From contig NZ_VLLB01000011.1 in NCBI RefSeq assembly GCF_007830455.1, forward strand, positions 1 through 64,000: 64,000 bases of DNA, read 5' to 3'. Shown here piece after piece: positions 25,153-33,389 of this stretch. The position numbers were made by a program, and so were the translations under genes. The notes under the pieces were generated by a model. It searched no databases. It saw only the letters and a program-made list of their open reading frames with translations, and was not told the origin of the DNA. Each line of letters begins with the position of its first letter. Position 1 is the first letter of the stretch. Source of the DNA: Pseudoduganella lurida. Its GTDB lineage: Bacteria; Pseudomonadota; Gammaproteobacteria; Burkholderiales; Burkholderiaceae_D.

Positions 25153-26205
25153 ATGTCCACCACCTTCGAAGCGCCATCCTCCCTGACGATCATCCGCCCC
25201 GACGACTGGCACCTGCACCTGCGCGACGGCGCCACGATGGCCAGCGTGCTGCCGCACAGCGCGCGCCAGTTCGGCCGCGCCATCGTGATGCCGAACCTGC
25301 GCCCGCCCGTCACCACCGTCGCCCAGGCCGCGGCCTACCGCGACCGCATCCTGGCCGCGCTGCCGGCCGGCGTGGCGTTCGAGCCCCTGATGACGCTGTA
25401 CCTGACCAACAACACGTCGCCGGACGAGATCCGCCGCGCCGCCGATTCCGACTTCGTGCATGCCGTGAAGCTGTACCCGGCCGGCGCCACCACCAATTCC
25501 GATGCGGGCGTGACCGACCTGGTCAACTGCTTCCCGGTCCTGGAAGTGATGCAGGAAGTGGGCTTGCCCTTCCTCGTGCACGGCGAAGTGACGGATCCCG
25601 AGATCGACCTGTTCGACCGCGAAGCCGTGTTCATCGAGCGCGTGATGCGCCCCCTGCGCAAGAACTTCCCGGCCCTGAACGTGGTCTTCGAACACATCAC
25701 CACCAAGGATGCGGCGCAGTACGTGGCCGAGGCGGAAGGCCCGATCGCGGCCACCATCACGGCGCACCACCTGCTGTACAACCGCAACGAGATCTTCAAG
25801 GGCGGCATCCGTCCCCATTACTACTGCCTGCCCGTGCTCAAGCGCGAGGAGCACCGCCTGGCGCTCGTGACGGCCGCCACCAGCGGTGACGAGCGCTTCT
25901 TCCTCGGCACCGACTCGGCGCCGCACGCGCAGGGCGCCAAGGAAGCGGCCTGCGGCTGCGCCGGCTGCTACACGGCCCTGCATGCGATGGAGCTGTACAC
26001 GGAAGCGTTCGAACGGGCCGGCGCGCTCGACAAGCTGGAAGCGTTCGCCAGCCTGAACGGCCCGGCGTTCTACGGCCTGCCGCCGAACGAAGGCACCATC
26101 ACCCTGCAGCGCGAACAGTGGACGCTGCCGCAAACGCTGCCGTTCGCGGACCAGCAGATCGTGCCGCTCAATGCCGGCGAAACGATCAACTGGAAGATGG
26201 TCTAA
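25153..26205 (+). CDS. pyrC: Dihydroorotase, class II
   Basis: 350 residues, matching E. coli PyrC. The N-terminal metal motif DDWHLHLRDG, the carboxylated lysine region VHAVKLYPAGATTNSD, His in FLVHGEVTD and VVFEHITTKDA, and the catalytic Asp in LGTDSAPHAQGAK identify the zinc enzyme that closes N-carbamoyl-aspartate to dihydroorotate in pyrimidine synthesis. The DUF3025 gene follows after 3 bp and is probably translated by coupling. Confidence 0.96.
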   Translation: MSTTFEAPSSLTIIRPDDWHLHLRDGATMASVLPHSARQFGRAIVMPNLRPPVTTVAQAAAYRDRILAALPAGVAFEPLMTLYLTNNTSPDEIRRAADSDFVHAVKLYPAGATTNSDAGVTDLVNCFPVLEVMQEVGLPFLVHGEVTDPEIDLFDREAVFIERVMRPLRKNFPALNVVFEHITTKDAAQYVAEAEGPIAATITAHHLLYNRNEIFKGGIRPHYYCLPVLKREEHRLALVTAATSGDERFFLGTDSAPHAQGAKEAACGCAGCYTALHAMELYTEAFERAGALDKLEAFASLNGPAFYGLPPNEGTITLQREQWTLPQTLPFADQQIVPLNAGETINWKMV

Positions 26206-26208
26206 GCG

Positions 26209-27123
26209 TTGGCGGGCGCCGCGGTGCTGCCGCCGGTCGACTGGTCCCGCCCGTGGTTCGCCGCCGTGCGGCCGGCCGCGGCCGCGGTCGATCCGGCAGA
26301 CATGACCGGCACGTTCACGGCGCGCGCCCGGGCGCTGGGGCTGGCGAACTTCGCCGGCCTGCCCGTGTCGTTCGTGCCGCAGTCGGCGCTGCCGGAGGGT
26401 ACGGCGTACGAGGAACACATCGGCGCCACCGGCTGCGTCCCCACGCGCGACAACCTGCATGATTTCTTCAATGGCCTGGTGTGGTTGTCGTATCCGCTAT
26501 TGAAGCGCGAGATCAATGCGCTGCAGGCGGCGCAGATCGCCCGCGACGGCATCCGCAACGAGCGCGGGCCGGCGCGCGATGCCGCCACGCTGCTCGACGA
26601 GAACGCCGCGCTGCTGGTGGTGGCGGACGATGCGGACGGCCGGGCGCTGGCCGATGCGCTGCGCCACCACCGCTGGCGCGAGGCGTTCGTCGACCGCGCT
26701 GCCTCGTTCGGTCCGCCCGGTTCGGCGGCGCCGGCCCAGGTCTGGCTGTTCGGCCACGCGCTGATGGAAAAGCTGATGGCGCCGTACAAGGCGATCACGG
26801 CGCACACGCGCGTGATCGCCGCGCCACCGGATTACTTCACCCTGCCGCGCGACGGGCAGCAGGCCTGGATCGATGCGCACCTGGCGCAGTCGCTGCGCAG
26901 CGAAGGCCTGCACAAGTCCGCCTTCACGCCGCTGCCCGTGCTGGGCATTCCCGGCTGGTGGCCGGTGCAGGACGATGCGTTCTATGATGACGCAGCCGTG
27001 TTCCGGCCGAAGCGCACCTTTAGTCCAGTACCCGCAGTTAGTCCAGTACCTGCACTTAGTCCAGTACCTGCACTTAGTCCAGTACCTGCACTTAGTCCAT
27101 TACCCGCACAGGAGACACTATGA
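26209..27123 (+). CDS. DUF3025 domain protein with a C-terminal SPVPAL repeat tail
   Basis: 304 residues from a TTG 3 bp after the pyrC stop; no Shine-Dalgarno sequence is visible, so reinitiation is assumed. The core (about 1-265) has the conserved DUF3025 features GATGCVPTRDNLHDFFNGLVW (in part), WLFGHALMEKL and IPGWWPVQDDAFYDDAAVFRP, and ends where family members normally stop. It is extended by five Ser-Pro-Val/Leu-Pro-Ala-Val/Leu hexapeptides encoded by an 18-bp tandem repeat. The stop overlaps the next ATG (ATGA). The biochemical function of DUF3025 is unknown. Confidence 0.85.
   Translation: MAGAAVLPPVDWSRPWFAAVRPAAAAVDPADMTGTFTARARALGLANFAGLPVSFVPQSALPEGTAYEEHIGATGCVPTRDNLHDFFNGLVWLSYPLLKREINALQAAQIARDGIRNERGPARDAATLLDENAALLVVADDADGRALADALRHHRWREAFVDRAASFGPPGSAAPAQVWLFGHALMEKLMAPYKAITAHTRVIAAPPDYFTLPRDGQQAWIDAHLAQSLRSEGLHKSAFTPLPVLGIPGWWPVQDDAFYDDAAVFRPKRTFSPVPAVSPVPALSPVPALSPVPALSPLPAQETL
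27020..27109 (+). repeat. 18-bp tandem repeat, five units, in the 3' end of the DUF3025 gene
   Basis: Units begin at 27020, 27038, 27056, 27074 and 27092; the consensus is TTAGTCCAGTACCTGCAC. The three inner units are identical and the outer two differ by one to three bases. Because 18 is a multiple of three, copy-number changes keep the frame and only alter the length of the SPVPAL tail. The array ends 10 bp before the next start codon. Confidence 0.95.
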
Positions 27124-28118
27124 CCGACCGTACCATCCGCTGGGGCATCCTCGGCACCGGCAAGATCGCCAGGGCCTTCGCCACCGCGCTGAAGGACACG
27201 CCGGACGCCGTGCTGGCCGCCGTGGCCTCGCGCAGCGTCGGCAATGCCACGCAGTTCGCCAGCGACCACGGCTCGCATGAGCTGACGAAAAGCCACGGCA
27301 GCTACGAGGCGCTGGCCAGCGATCCGGACGTGGATGCGATCTACATCGCCACGCCGCACCCGATGCATCACGAGAATGCGCTGCTGTGCCTGAATGGCGG
27401 CAAGCATGTGCTGGTCGAAAAGGCGTTCACGGTGAACCGCCGCGAGGCCGAAGAGGTGGTGGCGCTGGCGCGCGCCAGAGGGCTGTTCGCGATGGAGGCG
27501 ATGTGGACGCGCTTCCATCCTGCAGTGCTGGAAGCAAAGCGGCTGATCGCCGGCGGCGAGATCGGCACCGTCACTTCCGCGCTGGGGGATTTCGGCTTCC
27601 ATTCGGATGCCGGCCCGGAGCACCGCCTGTTCAATCCGGCGCTGGGCGGCGGCGCGCTGCTGGACCTGGGCATCTATCCGCTGTCGACGGCCGCGTATTT
27701 CCTGGGCCCCGTGCAGACCGTGCAGGCCGCCGGCCGGCTGGGCGCGACGGGCGTCGATGTGCAGGCCGCGTTCACGCTGATGCACGAGGGAGGCGCGATG
27801 TCGGTGGGCTCGTGCAGCCTGCTGGCGCGCACGCCGGTGGAATTCACGATCTGCGGCAGCAAGGGCTTCATCAAGCTGCACGGCCGCTTCCACAACACGG
27901 AAGACCTGACGATCGAGCTGAACGACGGCACCCGCCGCGTCGTGCACGTGCCGCGCATCGGCAACGGCTATGCGCATGAAATCATCGAAGTGAACCGCTG
28001 CCTGCGGGAAGGGCTGCTCGAAAGTCCGGTGATGCCGCTGGACGAATCGGTGGCGCTGATGGGCGTGCTGGACGAGATCCGTCGGCAGATCGGCGTCACG
28101 TACGACGCCGATCGCTGA
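27120..28118 (+). CDS. Gfo/Idh/MocA family NAD(P)-dependent oxidoreductase
   Basis: 332 residues. N-terminal Rossmann motif WGILGTGKIARAFATAL, then the family motif VDAIYIATPHPMHHENALLCLNGGKHVLVEKAF with the conserved EK(A) lysine (quoted by key part VLVEKAF), and C-terminal beta-sheet domain with GGGALLDLGIYPLSTA (Asp and nearby residues of the active site). The family oxidises or reduces sugars, inositols or dihydrodiols; the substrate is unknown. Its ATG overlaps the DUF3025 stop, so it is the last gene of a pyrC-DUF3025-oxidoreductase transcript. Confidence 0.88.
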   Translation: MTDRTIRWGILGTGKIARAFATALKDTPDAVLAAVASRSVGNATQFASDHGSHELTKSHGSYEALASDPDVDAIYIATPHPMHHENALLCLNGGKHVLVEKAFTVNRREAEEVVALARARGLFAMEAMWTRFHPAVLEAKRLIAGGEIGTVTSALGDFGFHSDAGPEHRLFNPALGGGALLDLGIYPLSTAAYFLGPVQTVQAAGRLGATGVDVQAAFTLMHEGGAMSVGSCSLLARTPVEFTICGSKGFIKLHGRFHNTEDLTIELNDGTRRVVHVPRIGNGYAHEIIEVNRCLREGLLESPVMPLDESVALMGVLDEIRRQIGVTYDADR

Positions 28119-28177
28119 TGCCGGTCCGGCCGCCGATGCAGTGATCGGCCGGCCGGGATTGCTCGACGGGGGGCGGC

Positions 28178-28540
28178 TTAACGAACGGCGTTGTCGACGC
28201 GGCGGCGGCGCGACAGCAGCAGCACGACGGCACCGGCGCCCAGCAGCATCGGTGCGGAGATTTCGGCGGCGCGCGGCGGCTTCGTGCCGGCCAGTGCAGC
28301 GGTGCCGGTACGTGCCTCGGCATTGCCCGCCCACGCCGGCGTGGCGGCGGCGGTGGCGAAAACTTGGTGCGGCGCAGCGGTCAGGCGCGTTCCGGCATCG
28401 AACTGGCCCATGGCGACGTTTGCGGAAAACGCGACGGCCAGCGCGCTGGCGGGCATGGCAAAGGTGGGAACATTGCGGGCAAAGACTGGTGCCGCGTGCA
28501 ATGCCAGAGCGGCGGTAACCGTGATCAGGACTCGTTTCAT
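28178..28540 (-). CDS. Small secreted protein with a PEP-CTERM-like C-terminal signal
   Basis: 120 residues. A clear signal peptide (MKRVLITVTAALALHAAPVFA) precedes an Ala/Thr-rich region and a C-terminal hydrophobic helix APMLLGAGAVVLLL followed by SRRRR. The layout is that of the PEP-CTERM or related sorting signals, but the Pro-Glu-Pro is missing (the equivalent stretch reads AAEISAP). It could be a variant exosortase/rhombosortase substrate or a simple tail-anchored protein. The neighbours are convergent on one side and divergent (MFS) on the other. Confidence 0.6.
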   Translation of the reverse strand: MKRVLITVTAALALHAAPVFARNVPTFAMPASALAVAFSANVAMGQFDAGTRLTAAPHQVFATAAATPAWAGNAEARTGTAALAGTKPPRAAEISAPMLLGAGAVVLLLSRRRRVDNAVR

Positions 28541-28632
28541 CAGGGGCTGGGATGACTTATCAACAACGGGATGTCATTGTAGTATTGCTTGCGTATCAAC
28601 ACAAGTAATTTTTCTGTTAATGCTTATATGAC

Positions 28633-28647
28633 TGCTGCATAGCAGCA
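28633..28647. promoter_or_regulatory. Palindromic site TGCTGC-ATA-GCAGCA, possible operator
   Basis: A 6-3-6 palindrome 41 bp before the MFS start codon, in the space shared with the divergent small secreted protein. Such a position suits a repressor or activator site; no regulator gene is adjacent. Confidence 0.35.
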
Positions 28648-28687
28648 TCCGATGCCGGTTAAACTGGCCTTTTTACCAGGAGTCGCC

Positions 28688-29905
28688 ATGCACGCCGCCC
28701 CGCCGTCGCTCGATCTCAAGAAAGTCCTGGTCGCCACGGGCGTCATCCTGACGCTGGCGATGGGTGTACGCCATGGCTTCGGCTTCTGGATGCAGCCGAT
28801 TTCGCTGGCCAATGGCTGGAGCCGCGAAACGTATTCGCTGGCGATGGCGCTGCAGAACCTGCTGTGGGGAGCGTTCGGCCCGTTTGCCGGCATGGTGGCG
28901 GACCGCTGGGGCACCCTGCGCGTGGTGCTGGTAGGAGCCGTGGCGTATGCGGCGGGCCTGGTATGGATGGCCACCGTCACGCAGCCGGCGCTGTTCGTCG
29001 TGGGCTCGGGCATCTTCATCGGGCTGGGGCTGGCCTGCACGGCGTTCGGGGCCGTGAGCGGCATCGTCGGCCGCGCCGCGCCGCCGGAAAAGCGCTCGTG
29101 GGCGTTCGGCATTTCCGGCGCCGCCAGCTCCTTCGGCCAGTTCCTGCTGATGCCGGTCGAGCAGACGCTGATCACCCACGTGGGGTGGCAGCAGGCGCTG
29201 TTCCTGCTGGCCGCCGTCGTCGTGTTCCTGATGGTGCCCATGGCGTTCCGGCTGCGCGAACCGGCCGTGCAGAAGACTGGCGGCCAGCACCAGAGCATCC
29301 GCGCCGCGCTGGGCGAGGCGGTCGGCAACCGCTCGTTCCTGCTGCTCGTGGCCGGCTATTTCGTGTGCGGCTTCCAGCTGGTGTTCATCGGCGTGCACAT
29401 GCCGGCCTACCTGAAGGACAAGGGCATCGCCGATCCGCAGGTGGCCGTGATCGCGCTGGCGCTCATCGGCCTGTTCAACATCTTCGGCTCGTACTGGGCC
29501 GGCAAGCTGGGCGGCCGCCTGCCGAAGCGCTACCTGCTGTCGTTCATCTATTTTTCACGCGCGGCCGTGATCGGCCTGTTCCTGCTGGCGCCGCTGTCGC
29601 CGCTCTCGGTGTACGTGTTCGCCGCCGCGATGGGCGTGCTGTGGCTGTCCACCGTGCCGCTCACGAACGGCATCATCGCCGGCGTGTTCGGGCTGTCGCA
29701 CATGTCGATGCTGGCCGGCGTGGTGTTCCTGTCGCACCAGGTGGGCAGCTTCATCGGCGTCTGGCTGGGTGGCTACGTGTTCGACCTGCGCGGCAGCTAC
29801 GACCTGGTCTGGTCCATCGCCATCGCGCTGAGCGTGTTCGCCGGCCTGGCCAACCTGCCGATCGACGAGCAGGCGCTGGTGCGGCGCGACCTGCAGGCCG
29901 CGTGA
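28688..29905 (+). CDS. MFS transporter (monocarboxylate/OFA-like group)
   Basis: 405 residues from ATG 28688, chosen over an in-frame start 36 bp upstream because CCAGGAGTCGCC gives a well-spaced ribosome-binding site. Twelve hydrophobic segments are arranged as two six-helix halves. The first cytoplasmic loop reads GMVADRWGTLRV, the MFS signature. The substrate cannot be told; the closest pattern is anion or monocarboxylate carriers. A 39-codon membrane peptide gene follows 8 bp later. Confidence 0.86.
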   Translation: MHAAPPSLDLKKVLVATGVILTLAMGVRHGFGFWMQPISLANGWSRETYSLAMALQNLLWGAFGPFAGMVADRWGTLRVVLVGAVAYAAGLVWMATVTQPALFVVGSGIFIGLGLACTAFGAVSGIVGRAAPPEKRSWAFGISGAASSFGQFLLMPVEQTLITHVGWQQALFLLAAVVVFLMVPMAFRLREPAVQKTGGQHQSIRAALGEAVGNRSFLLLVAGYFVCGFQLVFIGVHMPAYLKDKGIADPQVAVIALALIGLFNIFGSYWAGKLGGRLPKRYLLSFIYFSRAAVIGLFLLAPLSPLSVYVFAAAMGVLWLSTVPLTNGIIAGVFGLSHMSMLAGVVFLSHQVGSFIGVWLGGYVFDLRGSYDLVWSIAIALSVFAGLANLPIDEQALVRRDLQAA

Positions 29906-29913
29906 GGATCGCC

Positions 29914-30033
29914 ATGAAGCCGGCCTGGTGGTGGATCGCAACGGCGCTGGTGCTGGCGCTGGTCTTCGCCGCCTACCTGCGCCCCGACTTCATGTTCGAC
30001 ATGGCGACGCGCATCGTCCTGTGCTTCCAATGA
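29914..30033 (+). CDS. Small single-span membrane protein (39 residues)
   Basis: MKPAWWWIATALVLALVFAA is followed by YLRPDFMFDMATRIVLCFQ: one transmembrane helix of about 18 residues and a short tail. The ATG lies 8 bp after the MFS stop and has a GAGGAT ribosome-binding site that overlaps that stop. Codon use looks like its neighbours. It may be a companion of the carrier; no family recognised. Confidence 0.6.
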   Translation: MKPAWWWIATALVLALVFAAYLRPDFMFDMATRIVLCFQ

Positions 30034-30048
30034 TGTGCTTCTGACTAC

Positions 30049-30190
30049 GGCTCGGCCCGTGTCAACATCGGGGTCAGTCACGAAAAGTGACACGAGCTCT
30101 ACAGTTACCGGCCTTTTCAATGACCGCTACAGCTCAGCCCGTGTCAACTTTGGTGACTGACCCCGATGTTGACACGAGCTCGGCTGTAGT
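30049..30190. repeat. Inverted pair of GTGTC...GACAC intergenic repeats (pair A)
   Basis: Copy 1 (30049-30105) and copy 2 (30128-30190) are reverse complements over about 55 bp. Each runs from GTGTC to GACAC with an inner GGGGTCAGTCAC box and CTCGG/GAGCT flanks. The pair can fold as one long imperfect hairpin. It lies between the convergent MFS/small-protein genes and recG. Related pairs occur at 34532-34670 and 56341-56455. Confidence 0.85.
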
Positions 30191-32271
30191 TAGACCTTGA
30201 GAAACTCCTCGCGCCCGCCCAGCCAGCGTTCCAGGTGGGCTTCGACGACGGGCTCGCCGGCCGGGTCGTGCAGCAGGGCGTGGGCCACGTCGCGCGCCTG
30301 GTCGACCAGCCAGCCATCCGTTTCCAGGTCGGCGAAGCGCAGCATGGCCTGGCCGGACTGGCGGGCGCCGAGGAATTCGCCGGGGCCGCGGATTTCCAGG
30401 TCGCGGCGGGCGATCTCGAAGCCGTCCGTCGTTTCGCGCATCGTCATCAGGCGCTGTTTCGCCACATGGCCCAGCGGCGCCTGGTACAGCAGCAGGCAGA
30501 CGCTGGCCGCCGAGCCACGACCCACGCGCCCGCGCAGCTGGTGCAGCTGCGACAGTCCGAAACGCTCGGCATGTTCGATCACCATCAGCGATGCATTCGG
30601 CACGTCGACGCCCACCTCGATGACGGTCGTCGCCACCAGCACGTGCACCTCGCCGGCGATGAAGGCATCCATGATCACCTGTTTTTCCGCCGGCTTCAGG
30701 CGCCCGTGTACCAGGCCCACCTGCAGCTCGGGCAGCGCGGCAGCCAGCGTTTCGTAGGTTTCGGTGGCGGTCTGCAGTTGCAGCGCCTCCGATTCCTCGA
30801 TCAGCGGGCACACCCAGTACACCTGCCGGCCTTCCAGCGCGGCGGCATACACGCGTTCGATCACTTCGTCGCGGCGGTTCTGGTCGATCACGCGCGTGAC
30901 GATCGGCGTGCGGCCCGGCGGCAGCTCGTCGATCACGGACACTTCCAGGTCCGCGTAATACGTCATCGCCAGCGTGCGCGGGATGGGCGTGGCGGACATC
31001 ATCAGCTGGTGCGGCACCAGCCCGTCCGCGCCCTTGTTGCGCAAGGTGAGGCGCTGGCCGACGCCGAAGCGGTGCTGCTCGTCGACGATGACGAGGCCCA
31101 GCCTGGCGAACTGCACCGAGTCCTGGATCAGCGCGTGCGTGCCGATGACGAGCTTTGCCTCGCCCGATTCGGCCTGCGCGCAGGCGATCGCCTTCTCCTT
31201 CTTTTTCAGGCTGCCCGTCAGCCATGCGACCTTCACGCCCAGCGGCTCCATCCACGCGGCGATCTTGCGGAAGTGCTGCTCGGCGAGGATCTCGGTGGGT
31301 GCCATCAGCGCGGCCTGGAAGCCGCTGTCGATGGCCTGCGTGGCGGCCAGCGCGGCCACGACCGTCTTGCCGCTGCCGACATCGCCCTGCAGCAGGCGCT
31401 GCATCGGGAACGGCTGGCGCAGGTCTGCGCGGATTTCCGTCAGCACGCGTGCCTGGGCATTGGTCAGCTTGAACGGCAGCCCGGCCTGGAACGCGGTGGT
31501 CAGCGCGCCGACGGCCTCCAGAGGCGCCGCGCCTTTCTGGCGGCGCGCATCCTGGGCGCGCTTCAAGGACAGCTGCTGGGCCAGCAGCTCGTCGAACTTC
31601 ATGCGGATCCAGGCGGGATGCGAGCGGTCCAGCAGCGCGTGCTCGTCGATCTGCTGCGGCGGATAGTGCAGCAGGCGCACGGCCGGCTCGAACGGATGCA
31701 GCTGCATGCGCTCGCGCAGCGCTGGCGGCAGCGTGTCCGTCCAGTCCACGCGGCCCATCGCATCGGCGATCGCGCGGCGCAGGATTGGCTGCGACAGGCC
31801 TTCGCCCGAGTGGTACACGGGCGTGAGCGAGGTGGGCAGCGGTGCCCCCTCGTTGACGACCTTGTAGGTGGGATGGACCATCTCGGCGCCGAAGAAGCCG
31901 TGTTTCAGCTCGCCCCGCACGCGCAGGCGCACGCCTTCGGACAGCTGCTTGACCTGGCTGCCGTAGAAGTTCATGAAGCGCAGCATCAGCTCGCCGGAGT
32001 CGTCGGCGATGTAGACGATCAGCTGGCGCCGCGGCTTATACGTGATCTCGTTCTTCAGGACGACGCCTTCCACCTGCGACGTCTGCCCGCCGCGCAGGCA
32101 GGCCTCGCGGATGGGAATGACCTCGGTTTCGTCCTCGTAGCGCATCGGCAGGTGCAGCACCAGGTCCATGTCCGTGCGCAGGCCCAGCTTGGCGAGCTTC
32201 AATTCGGCCGCGGCCGCTTTCGACAGGGGGGCTTTTTTTACCGGGGGCTTGCTTTGCTTCGTTTCAGCCAT
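30190..32271 (-). CDS. recG: ATP-dependent DNA helicase RecG
   Basis: 693 residues, normal length. The N-terminal wedge/OB domain (LVLHLPMRYEDET near residue 38, VEGVVLKNEITYKPRRQL) is followed by helicase motifs LLQGDVGSGKTVVAALAA (Walker A), VDEQHRFGVGQR (DExH variant), MSATPIPRTLAM, VATTVIEVGVDVPNAS and QLRGRVGRG. RecG remodels stalled replication forks and Holliday junctions. It is divergent from queA across 80 bp. Its stop touches the end of repeat pair A. Confidence 0.97.
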   Translation of the reverse strand: MAETKQSKPPVKKAPLSKAAAAELKLAKLGLRTDMDLVLHLPMRYEDETEVIPIREACLRGGQTSQVEGVVLKNEITYKPRRQLIVYIADDSGELMLRFMNFYGSQVKQLSEGVRLRVRGELKHGFFGAEMVHPTYKVVNEGAPLPTSLTPVYHSGEGLSQPILRRAIADAMGRVDWTDTLPPALRERMQLHPFEPAVRLLHYPPQQIDEHALLDRSHPAWIRMKFDELLAQQLSLKRAQDARRQKGAAPLEAVGALTTAFQAGLPFKLTNAQARVLTEIRADLRQPFPMQRLLQGDVGSGKTVVAALAATQAIDSGFQAALMAPTEILAEQHFRKIAAWMEPLGVKVAWLTGSLKKKEKAIACAQAESGEAKLVIGTHALIQDSVQFARLGLVIVDEQHRFGVGQRLTLRNKGADGLVPHQLMMSATPIPRTLAMTYYADLEVSVIDELPPGRTPIVTRVIDQNRRDEVIERVYAAALEGRQVYWVCPLIEESEALQLQTATETYETLAAALPELQVGLVHGRLKPAEKQVIMDAFIAGEVHVLVATTVIEVGVDVPNASLMVIEHAERFGLSQLHQLRGRVGRGSAASVCLLLYQAPLGHVAKQRLMTMRETTDGFEIARRDLEIRGPGEFLGARQSGQAMLRFADLETDGWLVDQARDVAHALLHDPAGEPVVEAHLERWLGGREEFLKV

Positions 32272-32351
32272 TTTTCGCGTGGAGTAGGTACGTTAGCGTA
32301 AAATAGAGGGTTGCCCAACGTATTTCCAGCGGAATTTCCGTGTTCCAGACC

Positions 32352-33377
32352 ATGTATTCGCTTTCCGACTTCGATTTTAACTTGCCGCCCGAGCGCATAG
32401 CGCAATTTCCGCTACCGGATCGCAGTGCCTCGCGCCTGCTGCACGTGGATGAGAGCCGCCTGGTCGACCGCAAGTTCACCGACATCCTCGACCTGCTAGT
32501 GGGCGGCGACCTGCTGGTGATGAACGACACCCGCGTGCTGAAGGCGCGCTTCTTCGGCATCAAGGACAGCGGCGGCAAGGTGGAGGTGCTGGTCGAGCGC
32601 GTGCTCGATACGCGCACCGTGCTGGCCCAGGTGCGCGCGTCGAAGTCGCCCGGCCCCGGCGTGAAGATCCGCCTGGCCGACGCGTTCGACGTCACCGTCG
32701 GCGAACGGGCCGGCGAGTTCTTCACGCTGAAGTTCGACGCCGACGTGTTCGACCTGATCGAGCAGTACGGCCGCCTGCCGCTGCCGCCCTACATCGAACA
32801 CGCGCCCGGCGAAGTGGATGAAACGCGCTACCAGACGGTGTTCAACAAGGTGCCCGGCGCCGTCGCGGCACCGACCGCCGGCCTGCACTTCGACGAGGCG
32901 CTGCTGCAGAAGCTGAAGGACAAGGGTGTGCAGTTCGCCTACGTGACGCTGCACGTGGGTGCCGGCACGTTCCAGCCGGTGCGCACGGAGAACCTGGCCG
33001 AGCACAAGATGCACACCGAGTGGTACACCATGCCGCAGGCGACCGCCGATGCGGTAAAGGCCACCCGCGCGGCGGGCCGTGACGTGATCGCCGTCGGGAC
33101 GACGAGCCTGCGCGCGCTGGAATCGGCATCGCAATCCGGCACCATCGAGGCGGGCAGCGGCGACACGAACCTGTTCATCACGCCCGGCTATTGCTTTAAA
33201 GCTGTCACGCGCCTGATCACCAACTTCCACCTGCCGAAGTCGACCTTGCTGATGCTGGTGTCGGCGTTTGCCGGCTACGACGAGATCCGCGCCGCCTACG
33301 CGCATGCGATCGCCCACGAATACCGCTTCTTCAGCTATGGCGATGCCATGCTGCTGACTACCCCTAACCGGGCATAA
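32352..33377 (+). CDS. queA: S-adenosylmethionine:tRNA ribosyltransferase-isomerase
   Basis: 341 residues from ATG 32352 (MYSLSDFDFNLPPERIAQFP, the usual QueA N-terminus); a GTG 12 bp upstream is in frame but less likely. Conserved blocks DRSASRLLHVD, NDTRVLKARFFG, PLPPYI, APTAGLHF and GTTSLRALES are present. The enzyme adds epoxyqueuosine to tRNA using SAM. It forms an operon with tgt 12 bp downstream. No preQ1 riboswitch is visible upstream. Confidence 0.96.
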   Translation: MYSLSDFDFNLPPERIAQFPLPDRSASRLLHVDESRLVDRKFTDILDLLVGGDLLVMNDTRVLKARFFGIKDSGGKVEVLVERVLDTRTVLAQVRASKSPGPGVKIRLADAFDVTVGERAGEFFTLKFDADVFDLIEQYGRLPLPPYIEHAPGEVDETRYQTVFNKVPGAVAAPTAGLHFDEALLQKLKDKGVQFAYVTLHVGAGTFQPVRTENLAEHKMHTEWYTMPQATADAVKATRAAGRDVIAVGTTSLRALESASQSGTIEAGSGDTNLFITPGYCFKAVTRLITNFHLPKSTLLMLVSAFAGYDEIRAAYAHAIAHEYRFFSYGDAMLLTTPNRA

Positions 33378-33389
33378 CGGACTAACTAC

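Noticed and set aside
27020..27109. CRISPR array
   Set aside because: The 18-bp units are directly adjacent with no spacers and are part of a coding frame; no cas genes in the window.
32272..32351. preQ1 riboswitch upstream of queA
   Set aside because: The 80-bp gap to recG shows no matching pseudoknot or A-rich tail; queA-tgt lack preQ1 synthesis genes here.
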